Below, one piece after another: positions 45,369 through 57,044 of a stretch of DNA of 64,000 nt; within the stretch, counting starts at the first letter, position 1, and every line of letters starts with the position of its first letter. The notes beneath the pieces were generated by a model. That model saw nothing but the letters and a program-made list of their open reading frames with translations. It did not search any database and was not told the DNA's origin. The translations under genes and the position numbers were made by a program. Source of the DNA: Podocnemis expansa. Lineage: Eukaryota; Chordata; Testudines; Podocnemididae. The DNA lies in contig ML681994.1 in assembly GCA_007922195.1 (NCBI GenBank), positions 54,234,669 through 54,298,668 on the forward strand. The letters are read 5' to 3'.

Positions 45369-46560
45369 CAGAGGCGGCCTTAGGCAACTGGGGGCCCTAG
45401 GCAAAGACCCATTGTGGGACCCACTATTGGCCCCCACTGCTAGCTTCCCTGTGGCCCCAGTCCCCCCTGCACCTTTAACTGCCCCATATCACCCCCCCAA
45501 GACTCGTTTGTTTTGCTGAACCAAACTAATATAATTATCCCTCTGGAACTCGTAAATTCTTCTTGGGTATGGTATTTTTAAAGATCTTCCCATCATGAAG
45601 CTTGAAAGTTGATCATCTTTCACTTAATATAAATCAGCTAATGCTGAACTACGAAGTTGAAGTGAACATTTTAATTTTTTTAAAAAAGTGTGAGCATTAA
45701 TTAATAAATAAGAAGTGGTAACATTAATGATGGCTCAAAAATAACTAAAATACCACATTTAAAATGTTGGCAGTCAAATCTTACAAATTTTTCATATAGG
45801 CTTGGGTTTATGTGCACTAGAGATATTTAATACAAATAATTATAATAAATAAAAATAAGTCAAAAGGAGGTTTCTAGTGTGTAGCTATAAATGAAAAACA
45901 CCAAATTTCAATGACTTCTCTGAAGTACTCAAGTTTATAAGACTCTGGCCCCCTCAAAAATATTAAATAGTTAAGTACAAAGGAAGCTAAAAAATTACTT
46001 ATCAAAAGACATACAGCACAGACATCACACACACACGTAATGATTGCCAAAGGGAAGCACTGTATTTAGATGTAGCAGCCTATATGGACCTACCTTGTAA
46101 CCTGAGCTAAAAAAAAACAAAATAAAAATTGTCACAAAGTCAAAGGAAAAGGCAAAAGAAGAGGTAAAAAAGAAAAGAAAAAGGCAGTATTTCACAAAAT
46201 TTTTAAATGGTAAAATAAATGGCCATACTGAGGAATTAATAGCTCAGGCCACTGGAAAAACTCCTGCCGTTGTGCTGTCTATTGCTTGCTCCTGCTTTTT
46301 TAGCATGTCAATGTGCAGGTGATGGGCAGAGAATGGTGAAATCTGCATTTCAGATGAAGCACAGATCCTAATTATAGCTTGCCTTGATGAGCCAAGAGTG
46401 AAAAGTGCTTAGGCTTCCAGCCCTACTAGCCCTGCTAGATGGGAAAAATTTCTATATTTTTCTATGTTTTCATTTCTGTCTACCAGATTGAAGACGGGGC
46501 CCCTTATTGCTTGGGGCCCTAGGCGGCCGCCTGCTTCGCCTACCCCAAAAGCCACCACTG
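45369..46560. mobile_element. hAT-type element, 1.19 kb
   Basis: CAGAGGCGGCCTTAGGC at the left and GCCACCACTG at the right, with a perfect 8-bp target duplication CTGCCCAG (45361-45368, 46561-46568). The element at 57173-57834 is the same family in opposite orientation. The A/T-rich middle matches 26080-26830. No transposase frame was found. Confidence 0.93.
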
Positions 46561-46699
46561 CTGCCCAGTAGTGGCAACAGGGGTAGAGGCTGTAGCAAGA
46601 ACAGCAGCTGCAGCAGCAACTGATCCCAGAACTGTGTGCCAAACACCTGGGGCAGGAGAACACACTACAACAAAAAGCCCTTTGATTTTTTTGTTTTGA

Positions 46700-47255
46700 C
46701 CAGGCATTTACAAAGAAGTTTGTGAGTTTTGTGCCTTATGCCTTGAGTGGTAACTCACAGAACCCAAAGAGACATCTGAAGCACCCCAGTTCCACTCACT
46801 ATTGTGGGAGTACTATGTGAGCAGGTAAAGATGGATTTGGTGGGACTCCTGGAGAAAAGCATGTCCAGGTTCCTGTGCGTACTGGTGATTGTAGACTACA
46901 CCACCTGGTATCCCAATGCCATCCCACTGCATACAACAAAAGTGCCCACCATAGCAGGTGAGCTCAATAACATATTTGCCATGGTTGGGATTCCAAAAGA
47001 AAATCTGTTCGCTTTGGGGCAGGGGGATCCAATTTATCATTAAAGCTGATGATAGAGCTGCATGAATTACTGAATATCCAGGCCCTCTACGTGTCTGTAT
47101 AATGTCCACAAATGGGCTGGTAGAGGATTTCAATGGCACCCTGAAATCTGTGTTAAGAAAATTTGTCAGCATCAATCTGCAGCACTAGGATAGACTGTTA
47201 TCAGTCTTGTGATTTGCTGTAGATGATTCCCCCCTTTGAACTTCTGTATGGGGGT
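46700..47255 (+). pseudogene. Gypsy-type integrase fragment
   Basis: Successive frames give KEVCEFCALC (zinc-binding end), KMDLVGLLEKS with the first catalytic Asp, LVIVDYTTWYPNAIPL, TIAGELNNIFAMVGIPKE, NGLVEDFNGTLKS with Glu, and PFELLYGG. The second Asp motif (normally DQG) is degraded to GQG. There are several stops and frameshifts. It is unrelated in sequence to the integrase at 16719-18293. It breaks off at 47255, where TGTCATGGAG begins a possible LTR. Confidence 0.85.
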
Positions 47256-48692
47256 TGTCATGGAGTGCACAGACTCAGTGCTTTGGCACCACTCTGAATG
47301 AAATCAAACAGGACCCTCTTGCAGTGTGACCCCTCCCACCCCAGCAAGACACACTCTCTGTAGGGCAAGTCTCCTTGGTTTCAGCACCTCTGTGAACCCA
47401 AAGCAGGAGAGCAAAGAACAGTTCAACTCTTCCCTGCCTCCTATCAGACCTGCAGAGGAGTTCTGCAGGGACTGCACCACCTGAAACAACTGTGGGGCCC
47501 AGGGGGAGGGGAGAGTAGGAGGCAGATTGTCTGTGGCCACAGCTGAGGTTAGTGTGGGGTGCTGCTCAGCATCTCTGTGAACCCAATGCAGGAGAGCGAG
47601 GAACAGTTTAACTCTTGCCTGCCTGTTCGTTGCAGGAGTGAGGGCACTGATATCTGCCAGGGTGCCTAAGCCAGGCTGCTTCAGGCTGGTCTGTCCCCTG
47701 GGCAGAGAGAGGGAGAAGGGGAGAAAACAAGGTGGAGTAGCCCCAGGCCAAGAAACAAGGCTGGTGGAAAGGCAGGAGCACTCAGGGCCATAAGTAGGGT
47801 GGGGACAACAGGGCAAAGCCCACAGTGACAAAGTTTAAAGGGTGCCAGACAACTGACTCTACCTTGTCCTTTGCCAAAGGCACATTCCTCCAGGAGCCAG
47901 ATGGGGGCAGGTCATCTCCTGCCCTGTCTCTGAGCTGCAATCACCAGGGAAGGCACCCTCCTCCAAGTCCTGGCCATGATCTGCCAGTGGCAGGGAAAGC
48001 CAGCGCCCCCACCCGACTCTGGCCATGGACTGCTGGCAGTGGGGACAGCCCGCATCCCCACCCAGCCCTGGCTATGATCTTCTGGTGGTGGGGAAGACAC
48101 CTGCCTGGCCAGGGCACTGGGGCCGGATGGGGACTGCTTGCCCCAGGTGCCAGATAGCCTAGTTATGGCCCTGGGAGCAGCGCTGGCCCAAGAAAAGAGC
48201 TGGCTCTCAGGCGCTGGGACTTGGGGCTCAAGTGCCCCAACGCCGCAGCAGACCCAGGGCTCTGGCGCTGATACTCCCTGTAAGTCCAGCACCAGTGATG
48301 CCCCTAGATAAAGGAGAGGTTGAGCCCAGGGAGCGTCCAGCCAGGGTGGCTGGTGTGAGTATGCTGAAGGGAGCTGGGTGGTGAGGGAGAGGCACAGGAT
48401 GGGTGTGGGGCCAAGTTGTGAAGGGAGGGAAGGGTGAGGGAGGGAGGAGCAGAGAGGTGGGCAATAAGAGGGATGAGGACAGGGGGCTGGAGGCTGAGGG
48501 GGCAGGAGTGAAGGAGGAAGAAGGGGGACTTGGTGCTGAGGAAGATGGGGGTGAGCCAGCAGCAGTGGTGGATGTTGAGGAAAGAAGGAGTTCACACAGA
48601 GCAGTAGGTGTGAGCTCAGCGGGTTGAATTCTTGCGCAGCCAGAGCCAGGGCTGGGGCTTGTCCTGGGCAGCATGCAGGTGGGTGGCGCCCC
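47256..48692. other. GC-rich region with small tandem repeats, possible LTR remnant
   Basis: It starts TGTCATGGAGTGCACAG, which could be the edge of a gypsy LTR, but no matching end or target repeat was found. A 55-bp segment (TCTGTGAACCCAAAGCAGGA-like) is present twice, near 47389 and 47573. Three units of about 50 bp (CTGGCCATGATCTGC-like) lie at about 47970-48095. The long ORFs are GC artefacts. Confidence 0.4.
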
Positions 48693-48813
48693 TGTGGTGT
48701 TTTGGACTACCTGGGGCCATTGGGGTTGTCATGGTGATAAATTAGAGGGTCGCTTAGGTGCTAGGGAAACCTGTCTGTCAAGTCCTCTCTCTCTCTCTGT
48801 TCTCTTTCAATAA
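48693..48813 (+). mobile_element. Truncated LTR of the gypsy (Mag-like) family
   Basis: TGTGGTGTTTTGGACTACCT through AAACCTGTCTGTCA to TCTCTTTCAATAA, the reverse complement of the LTRs at 16386 and 21002. It is cut off inside its own AATAAA at the point where DIRS sequence starts. Confidence 0.85.
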
Positions 48814-49155
48814 CGGTGGGTTACTCACGAGTAACTGTCCTTCTTCGAGATGGGCTGCTCGGATCCATTCAGTAATAGGTGTCTCTGTGCTGGAGCGCCG
48901 GATTGGTTGGAAAAAAACTTGTCCTAGCATGTCAGGAGAGGGGAGGCGACTTCTGCCCCTTGTGCCACCCTGTGGCTATATATACACCTGCCTCCCGACC
49001 CCTCCTCAGTTCCTTAGAGTCGCCAACTCCGGAAGCGGGGATGGAGGGAAGGGACCTGAATGGATCCAAGCAGCCCATCTTGAAGAAGGATGGTTACTGG
49101 TGAGCAACCCACCGTTCTTCTTCGAGCGCTGCTCGGATGCATTCAGTAATAGGTG
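48814..49155 (-). repeat. DIRS-type terminal inverted sequences
   Basis: CGGTGGGTTACTCACGAGTA (48814) is answered in inverted orientation by TACTGGTGAGCAACCCACCG (49094-49113). The segments CTTCTTCGAG...GCTGCTCGGAT and ATTCAGTAATAGGTG also occur twice in direct orientation (48839-48882 and 49116-49155). Mixed inverted and direct end repeats are typical of DIRS retrotransposons, which integrate with a tyrosine recombinase. A TATATATACA lies between them. Confidence 0.7.
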
Positions 49156-51518
49156 ACTACCAGAGGCGTCGCTGGCTGGGGGAGGGACCCAGCGCATGGG
49201 CCGAGGCCCCACCCCGGACCGCAGGGCACGCCCGCAGCCTGCAGGCCCCGCCCCCTGGCCAGAGACAGGGCCAAGCACTGCCACGCCACCGCGGTGTGGC
49301 CAGGTGCTGCATCCCCGGCAGGGGACAGGGCCCCCGCGGCTGCCATCAGACAGACCCCGGATCCCCGGCCTCGGGCCCAGTTGGGCCCCTTATGGACAAC
49401 ATGCCCATAAGATAGACGCTCAGCAACAAGATCCTCGCTGGAGTCAAGAGGAGAACAGGCCTTGACGTGGCCCAGAAGAGTCAAGAGCTGAGGGCCAACC
49501 CAGGACGGGGCAGGACCGAACCCGCCGAGGCATATATGCATAAGCAGGTCAGAATAAGGTCACCATAACTGGAGTAAAGGACGCAACCTTAACATAGTGA
49601 GTTGCGTTCGGTGTTCCACATAGGTGGAAACGTGGAGTATGACAGACAGAATATAGTGTCTGGTCATGGGTCTTGCCGCGTGGACTCGTGGGAGAATGCT
49701 GGATGCCAATAAGTGCAAATTTAGCCATGCTGACCCTGTCCTGGACGAGAACGAAGAAAGGGTGGAGATTAGTTCCTGAACTGATCACCCAAAGGCTTAA
49801 CTGGAACTACGTGGTTATGAACTGATCTGGGCAACTACTGGGTACGCAGGTAGTCGTAGGGGAGTGACCATACCCCCTGTCCAGGTTCTGACCAAACATA
49901 GCTGTCTGGTCAATGAGACTGAGGATGAGGATATAGGGTTGTAAGTTGGGCTCGAGGATGACTAAGAAGACCACAAGATGCTAAACTGCATCATATGGGG
50001 GCCAAGCCGAGCAGAACGGGGGCCTACGGTATGCTAGCTATAAACCAGGTAGTGCGGAAGCACACGTTTTCAGCCGACCAAGTGCCAAGGACCGGGTTCT
50101 CACAGGAGAGAGGCTCTGGGGCATGAGAGTCACCAACAGTAAGATGGCCTAAGGCAGTGTTAATGAGTTGGTTGTTATAGGGCCCACGGGAGCATGAGAA
50201 TTCAAAGAATAGGCCCACTGGGCCTATAATCTCACAGGGTTTCGCATCCCAAGAGCCCTCACAAGTGCATGAGGGAGGGAGAGGAAGGGTCAGGAATAGT
50301 GCCTGCTATCATTTGGCCACCCCATCGAGGACCAAAGGGTCCATAGAAGTGCCATGTAAGGTCACGGTCCTATCACTTGCAGTACTTCCTGGAGGGATAG
50401 CGCTATCGCTGTGCCGCGCCAGTGTAGTGCCAAGGACAAAACGCCTCAAATACATGGATATCCAAAGAACCCCAATGCTGAGGGAGGTTCATTCCTATCA
50501 GCTAGGAAGTGAATCCATCACAGGGTAGCAACTGCAGCATCTCAAGGACACTCTGGGAGTTAGAGAACCGAGTGAAGTATTTCCCCAGGCGGGAAGCCAG
50601 AAGGCGAATTAAGGGAGTACAATCCCCAAATTTTTGGATATTGTAGGAAAATAGGCTCTCTGTCTATCACACCAGTGGGCGGGCAGTGGATGTGAACAGC
50701 TCAAGAATTGAAGAGGAACCGCAGTACTATTGGGCAGCACCAACGCACATGGGGGTAACCCCATGAGATGGTCCCAAGTAAGCCAAGGGCGGAGCGGGGG
50801 GCATGCCCTGTCAGGGAACGAGACTGAGAGGCAGAAGGGGTAGCTACAAGTCCCCTGGGAAGAAAGCCCTCTGTCTACACATGGTCACCTGCCCAGAAAG
50901 GCAGCTGGTGGCGTGAGGAGGTGTCTTGGTGGGAGAACGCCCAAAAGGGTGGACCCTTCACAGTTTCCCTACGTGGAGCTGCGACTAGGATGTCCTCTCC
51001 TGGGTTCCCTGTCTGGGGTTCGAAGAAGATACACCCAGCCTGTATTTACGGGTGAGGGCATAAGGGAGTTGGCCATCTTGATGGGGAGGTGGACTGAGGA
51101 CAAGGGTTCCTAGGGTGGGAGCCCTGGTCATCACTAGATCTCCACAAGGTGAGGAAGTGGAACCGTAGTTCCCATAAGGAAGGGGAATGGTAGGGGTGGG
51201 CCGTTCACCTTGGCCCCCTTCAGAGGTAAAGATCTGATCCGGCTACACAGACATGTCCTCGTCAGTGAGCAGGAGATATTCCTGTTGAATTGGGGTTGGG
51301 GTTGCAATGGCTGGTGCCCGTTGAACCAATGGTATTTGACCGGAGTTATCCCCTCCTCTTCCCCTGACCCAGACTTGAGGAGGCCTACCTGAGGAAGGCA
51401 TCAAGGCCACAGGCACAGTTCTGTTGGCGGGTAGGCTTCGAATATGCGCGTCTTGGAGCCTTCACAGCGGGGCTGGGGCTACATCAAGAGACGCCTCTTG
51501 TCCCCGGCGAGGTGTTGG
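49156..51518 (-). other. Probable decayed interior of the DIRS element
   Basis: It lies between DIRS end repeats (left) and DIRS gag (right). Minus-strand frames have short open pieces but I recognise no intact RT, RNase H or tyrosine-recombinase motif. The rightmost part (about 51430-51518) reads on minus as a basic Ser/Pro-rich stretch continuing gag (GVS.CSPSPAVKAPRRAYS). Assignment is by position only. Confidence 0.35.
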
Positions 51519-51902
51519 TGTAAGCACATAGATGTATTCAATAAACTAGGCAAAGCCATCTTACTTATGCTAGCCTTAGTGAAGCCATTTTAGCTATGTA
51601 AGGATAGTGGAAATCCCCTAACTTCCCCTTTGGAAGTTCCCTAACTTCCGCATGACCCTGAGCTCATCTTTAGCCAATAATATGTAGTTTTTCCACTTGT
51701 AAACTTATATGGTATATCGGACATAACAAGGTGAAAAAGGTATATAAGCTGAATGTTTGTTGTAACCTGGGTCTCTCTGTCATACTATGTAGGGAACCCA
51801 TTTGTGATCACAAATGCAATAAAGGAAATACCTTTTCACACTTGGTGTGGTTATTGACTCTGCCGGCACCAAGCCAACCCTGCTACCTGAATTCTGGTAA
51901 CA
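51519..51902 (+). mobile_element. Solo ERV-type LTR inside DIRS gag
   Basis: TGTAAGCACATAG...TTCTGGTAACA, 384 bp, flanked by a perfect 4-bp duplication TTGG (51515-51518, 51903-51906), the size used by gammaretrovirus-like integrases. TATATAAG (about 51740) and AATAAA (about 51820) are in proper order, so it is plus-oriented. The DIRS gag sequence continues on both sides. Confidence 0.8.
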
Positions 51903-54190
51903 TTGGTGTGGGGAACGCGCAGTAGGGGAATATCTGGGAAGGGTGGGATGCAAGGAGGGGGAAAAAGGGGGAGGTTTTCCATCTTTGGGGGAGTCGCTGC
52001 TTAAAGGGTGTGGGGGGGTAGACCACGGTACTTGGGTACCGTCGGTGTAGGTGGGTGTCATTATATTGTTGGGGCCTCGTCGTCCCTGATGCAAGGTCTG
52101 CTTGTGCAGTAGCGAAAGGGCGAAAAACAAAAAGAGAGGTTGGGGATGGTTCCCACCAAATCTCCCTCCCCTTAGAAGGGAGAGGAGGTGTTGTGGCTGT
52201 CTGCGGCACTGATGCCCTAAATGCCTTTATGACCGAGGATCGAAGTGGGGTGGCGGTGAGTAGAGGGCCCCTCCCTGTGAGAGGAAGGGCAAAGACGCAG
52301 CCTGTGCATCGCAGCCTTCGCAGTGGATAAAGCAGGGAGGAAAAAAAATTGCCCTGTGGTCCCTTTCTGGGAGAAGATGGGGAATTCGAGGGGAACTAAA
52401 TCGGGGGTGGGTCTGGGAGGGAGGAGGCCAAAGTACTTGGTGACTTTCCTAGGATCCTGGGCTGTGCCCACCAACGAGAGGGTTTCAGGGGGAAAAAAGA
52501 CATCCCCCTCGAAGGGCAGGTCGAGGACTGCCTGCTGTGCATTAGGAGGTGCTCTAGCCTCCCTGAGCCATGCCACCCTGAGGATGGTAACTGCCAAGGC
52601 CATGATGCGAGCGGCGGTGTCCACCGCATCACATGCCAAAAGGAGGAGATCCTGTGAAATTAGGTTGCATTCTTCCAGGAAGGCATCATACTCCTCTCTA
52701 GCCTCTGGTGGGAGTAGGCTTCTAAATTTCCCAAGTGACTCCCAGACATCCAGCAAATATCTGCTGGTTATAGGCTGGCTATTTGCCACTTGTAGTTGGA
52801 AGGCCGATGAGGAGTAAACTTTATGGCCTACCAGGTCCAGTTCCCTGGTTTCCGTGGAGGGGGGTCCCTGGGGGGCTCCCCAGGCCCCACGCCATCTGGA
52901 CTACGTCCCTCGGGAGGACTGGGTGGCCAACAAGGGAGGGGTAGCCCAACTTGGACACCCGATACCTCACATTCCCTGTATCCAAAACTGGAGAGATGGA
53001 ACTTGGGCTCTGCCACCGGGAGTGTGCGAGGTCCTATACACTCGGGTGGGGTGGGAGTGCTAAGGGCACTGTTGAGGCAAAGGCTGGCCCGAAGAGGGTA
53101 TCGGGGGGGAGACTCAAGGTCTCCACCTCCATGCCTAAATTGGCTGTAGCCTGGCGCAACAAATCAAAATGCACCAATAGGTTTCCCATGTAAGACCCTG
53201 GTGTCAGGGAGAGAGCGGTACTGGGAGCTCTCCATGGTGGAGATGGAGTTCCTTGTGGGGACCATTCTTGTGGCCTAAAACAAAAAGGTCATGGGGCCGT
53301 TGTGCGGCGCCGAGGTCGTTTGGAACCCCTGGAAGGTTCCTCCTCCAGGCTGGAAGCAGGAGAGAGGGACCGAGATTCTCGGGCCAGTACCGGTGCCAGC
53401 CTCCACTGGAGTGGAAGACCGGGGGCTGTGTGGTGAGGGCAATTGTGCCAGGTGGACCCAGGCCTTCGAGATGAAGGCCGGTTTGTCCCTTCTGGTTTGG
53501 AGTGGGGCAGATGGTGTTGGAAGTAGCAGGAGGGCTCGTGCTGCCTCCACTGCTTCCAGGGTGGACGGGATGAGGAGGGACTGCATTTGAGTCGGAGGCA
53601 AGTCCTCACCAAGGGAGGGACAACTGCCTGGGTGGGAGGACTCTCACTCCTGCGGCACTGGGCTCTGGCGGGCCTGCGGTGCTGAGGGTGAAATTGGCCA
53701 GTGCCAGGCTGAGCTCAGCACCAGCAAGGCCAGACTGTACCGGGCCATTGGCGCTGGAGATGATGTGCCGCAGCATTGAGGCAAGTCTGGTACCATTGGT
53801 GCTGGGCTAACTGAGGGCGACCTCGCCGCATTGAGGTGCCGAGGTGCCGGGTAGGCGCTGGGGTGCTGGAGTTGGCACCGAGGTGGTGCAGCGGCAGCGG
53901 CTACCGGTGGTATGGTGCCACGTAGGCTCTGGCGCCGAGCTGGGTCTTGGTGCCGGGCATGAACCCGAAGCCTCAGGTGAAAGGTACCGGGTCTCTTCCA
54001 AGGCTAGGGTGCGGCATTGCTGTTCCCTCTCCTTGATAGTTCTGTGTTTAAAGGAGAGACAGATGGAACAAGATGAGACCATGTGGTCTTTGCCCAGGCA
54101 CCTAAGGCACTTCCCGTGGGCGTCGTCCTGGAGAAAGGCCTTGCCACACTCGGCGCAGGGTTTAATAGGCTCGATGGCTCTATTAAAATA
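51903..54190 (-). pseudogene. DIRS-like Gag with LAP2-alpha-type domain, broken
   Basis: From the right, a Cys/His cluster (CAECGKAF, KCLRCLGKDHMV, CSICLSFKHRTIKERE) occupies about 54160-54020. A low-complexity Pro/Ser region follows. The best frame (52789-52217, 190 codons) holds LLDVWESLGKFRSLLPPEAR, EYDAFLEECNLISQDLLLLA, DTAARIMALAVTILRVAWLR and LDLPFEGDVFF. The last three match the C-terminal domain of mammalian LAP2-alpha, which is itself reported to derive from a DIRS1-like Gag. Frameshifts separate the blocks and a solo LTR interrupts the C-terminal part, so it is dead. Confidence 0.78.
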
Positions 54191-54789
54191 ATCCTTGTTA
54201 AAAATAATTTACTATGTTAAAAGTTTAAATGTCATCTCTGAAACTTCTGCCTTCACATACCATGAAAAAAAAACAGAGAAGTGTAAGCCCCTTAGAACTA
54301 TTGTTTCTGATTGTGTGCAGTTTCAATAAGACAACACTGCACTGATTCTCACTGCACATTTTAAGGTATTTTTACTGCTATGAAAGCTAAAAAGAGGATT
54401 GTTGTTGTTTTTGTTTTTCTTGGACATTTCTCTAATTATGGAGGAAAATCAGGAACTAGCATTTGCAACACAGCCTTCGCTGTGCTTTATGATCTCTGGA
54501 TGCCCTTTAATTTTAGAGCAGAACAATACGAAACAAAGAAAGATTTTGTGTGAAATATCAGTTCAGGAAACCAGAAAAGTTTTAGTTTATTAGTGATTTC
54601 TTGGCGCAGCAAGTGCATTTTACCAGGAGATTGTAGCAAACACACAATTATATCTTGGCACTAAAATAGGCTTTTGAAAAGTGTATTAGTGACACCTACT
54701 GGCATGAAAATTTTGTGTGTGCATATTCACATGTAACAGCTAGAGATATGGATACATTAATATACGTATAGCATAACGATGGTCCTCAA
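54191..54789. other. Left part of lysozyme duplication block C
   Basis: Resembles the reverse complement of 9680-10000, including GGCTTTTGAAAAGTGTATTA and CTACTGGCATGAA. No gene. Confidence 0.6.
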
Positions 54790-55187
54790 GAAAATCAATG
54801 GGACATCAAGACTTCAAAGCGAAACAGCCGAAACTGAACTAATATGCAGATTAGATTGTGTGAAAGCAGGACTGAATCACGACTATGGATTCTTCTCCCA
54901 TTACAACAGGTAATTTGACTTCACCCTCCCTCTATGTACTGTTTCCTGGAGTTTGAATCTTTACAAATGCTCTGAGTTGCTGTTGCAGTATGACCTGATC
55001 GCATGTCTTACACTCCCCTGCATTTATTTTCATCCCATTCTGCAAATTCCCCCTCTTCAAACCGTCTGACGAAGTGGGATTTTCTCCCATGAAAGATCAT
55101 GCAATAAATAAATCAGTTAGTTTTTAAGTGCCACAAGACTCCTTGCTTTTTGTGCTCTACTAGCCTAACACAGCTGCCCCTTTGGAA
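54790..55187 (+). mobile_element. Penelope-like element, 3' fragment
   Basis: Starts within the C-terminal coding part (ACATCAAGACTTCAAAG, matching 41370 onward) and runs through the 3' region AAGTGGGATTTTCTCCCATG to ACAGCTGCCCCTTTGGAAA. This is a fuller 3' end than the copy at 41696. Confidence 0.82.
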
Positions 55188-55756
55188 ATTACATATGACT
55201 ATTTTAGTGGTAATTCCGGCCTATAAAATTTTAACAAAAATTACCAATACTACTACAGTGGGGAAAGTCTGTCCACATTAGGATGGGATTGAGCAGCAAA
55301 AATGTTATGTCATGTTGGTGTCAGCAGCAGCACAAGAAATTTTGAAGTGAAATTTTAAGTTCCCCCATGTAGTAAAGCTTCTCACATAAAGGCCAAGAGA
55401 TTCCCCATTGTGCTGAAATATCCTTTTCAAAAGGAAAGGTCTTGTGGTAACAACATATTCAGTTTTACACACTTTGAGTGCTACTTCAAAAGCGTGTGGA
55501 ATAGAACTAAAGAATGTAGAGAGATATTGATGAATTTGACTTAGTTACTTAAGAACAAAAGAAAAAGGAAAGAGGAGAGAAAGCAGGGAAGGTATTGGGT
55601 CAGATTCTTTGCTCTGTCAGAACTCCAGATATCCACCAGAGAACGGAAGGGGAGGAGGGAGTCTATAAGTCAGCAATTACAGCTCTTTGATTTATTTTGC
55701 CTGCCAAGTCACACCTCCAGTGGGGAGCTGACTGCCAGCTGATAAGAGTCTCTAAA
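55188..55756. other. Lysozyme duplication block C, downstream flank of LYZ-C
   Basis: The 55280-55550 part matches the reverse complement of 8943-9201, and 55555-55630 matches B at 33670-33745. Non-coding. Confidence 0.7.
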
Positions 55757-56117
55757 GGCTATGTCTACAATGCAGAAAGTTAGTTCAAACTTACGAGTTC
55801 AAACTAATAAGTTTGAGGTTAGTTCAAATGAACCTTGAACCTATTAGTTCCAATTAACAACATGGACTAATTCAAACTAACATTAGTTCAAATTAGTCCA
55901 CTTTGTTACTTCAAACTAACCACCCTTAGTTCAAACTTATAAAGTTCAAACTAAGGGTTAGTCCTACTCTACATTGTACTTAGTTTGAACTAACACTGCA
56001 ACTAAGTGCATAATTCAAACTAACCAGCAGGTTTTACTAGTTTAAACTAAGTGTTCATTAGTTCGAGCTAAGGAATTTTATAATTTGAACTAATGAAAGC
56101 CTAGTGTAGACCAGGGC
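55757..56117. mobile_element. Harbinger-type MITE with TTAGTTCGAACTAA palindromes
   Basis: GGCTATGTCTACAATG at the left and CTAGTGTAGACCAGGGC at the right, with AAA at both junctions. The interior repeats TTAGTTCAAACTAA and related forms. The right edge is less certain because similar sequence continues for about 20 bases. Confidence 0.7.
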
Positions 56118-57044
56118 AAAGTTAGTTCAAATTAAGCCTCCTTAAGGGAGCATCTGGTAGTTGCTGTTTGCAGGCGTGGAGGGTGGACCTCTCCTCTCCC
56201 ACTGACTTCAGAGGACAACTCACGTGCTTAAATATTTTGTTAAATTGGGACCAGTGAGTGTGTGTGTTATGTGGAGAGTGTCAGAGGGCCAGTGTTGTTA
56301 TTCATTCCTTTGCTTTTCAGAGGTTGGGTTTTCTAAATGATGTGATGTGTGAGATCAGTTAATTGGCTTTTTTATTTATTTATTTGTTTGTTTATTTATT
56401 TATTTATTGGTTAGATTATTTAAATCCAAGTTTGTGGATTTGGGATTTAATTATGTCTAACAGAATGCAATTCTCCACCACATTTTTACAAACCATGATT
56501 CTCAAGTGATAAAACAGATAGGGCTCCCTAATCAGATGCTTCGCTCATATTCTGTTTCATAATGCTAGGCCCAGTTCTTCAAAGGGCCCAAATTCATAAA
56601 CTCGTATTCAATTTCTCTTGTGTACTCACCAATAATCACAAAAAATGTGCAAATTATGCAATTTGTACTGGTTGTAATGAATGTAATGAATGTAAGTTTC
56701 CAATCAAGATGACTAATTGAAGCACACAACAGCAGATCTCACAGGATCAAAAAACAGATCTGATTTATCCTGGTGTGTGTTTACATAATAGACATGTGAT
56801 AAGAGATCTTTTAAACTGTATACAAAATAAGTTATTGCTGCTGATCACATGGAAAAATCCAATCTTGCCAGCAAGGAGTAAACTATCTGTATTTCACCAG
56901 GCAGTTACAGTAAACTTTTCTCCTGGGTGTGTTTTATTTTAAAGAAGATTGATTGTGAAAGTGAAGCAAACAGAGGGAACATTTTGCTCTGCGTGAAAAG
57001 CTGCTTATTTGCACGGGCACCAAGCTGAGATAAACCCCAACACT
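56118..57044 (-). other. 3' flank of LYZ-C
   Basis: Resembles the 3' UTR and flank of LYZ-A and LYZ-B (for example TTGGGGTTTATCTCAGCTTG on minus). The AATAAA present in A and B is not conserved here. A (TTTA)n tract lies at 56371-56408. Confidence 0.65.

Noticed and set aside
47256..47832. Possible complete gypsy LTR
   Set aside because: The start looks LTR-like, but no matching end, second copy or target duplication was found.
47304..48674. ORFs of 175, 227 and 148 residues
   Set aside because: GC-rich, tandem-repeat-bearing sequence with no recognisable domain.
49143..49541. Overlapping ORFs on both strands, up to 132 residues
   Set aside because: GC-rich segment beside DIRS ends. No convincing domain.
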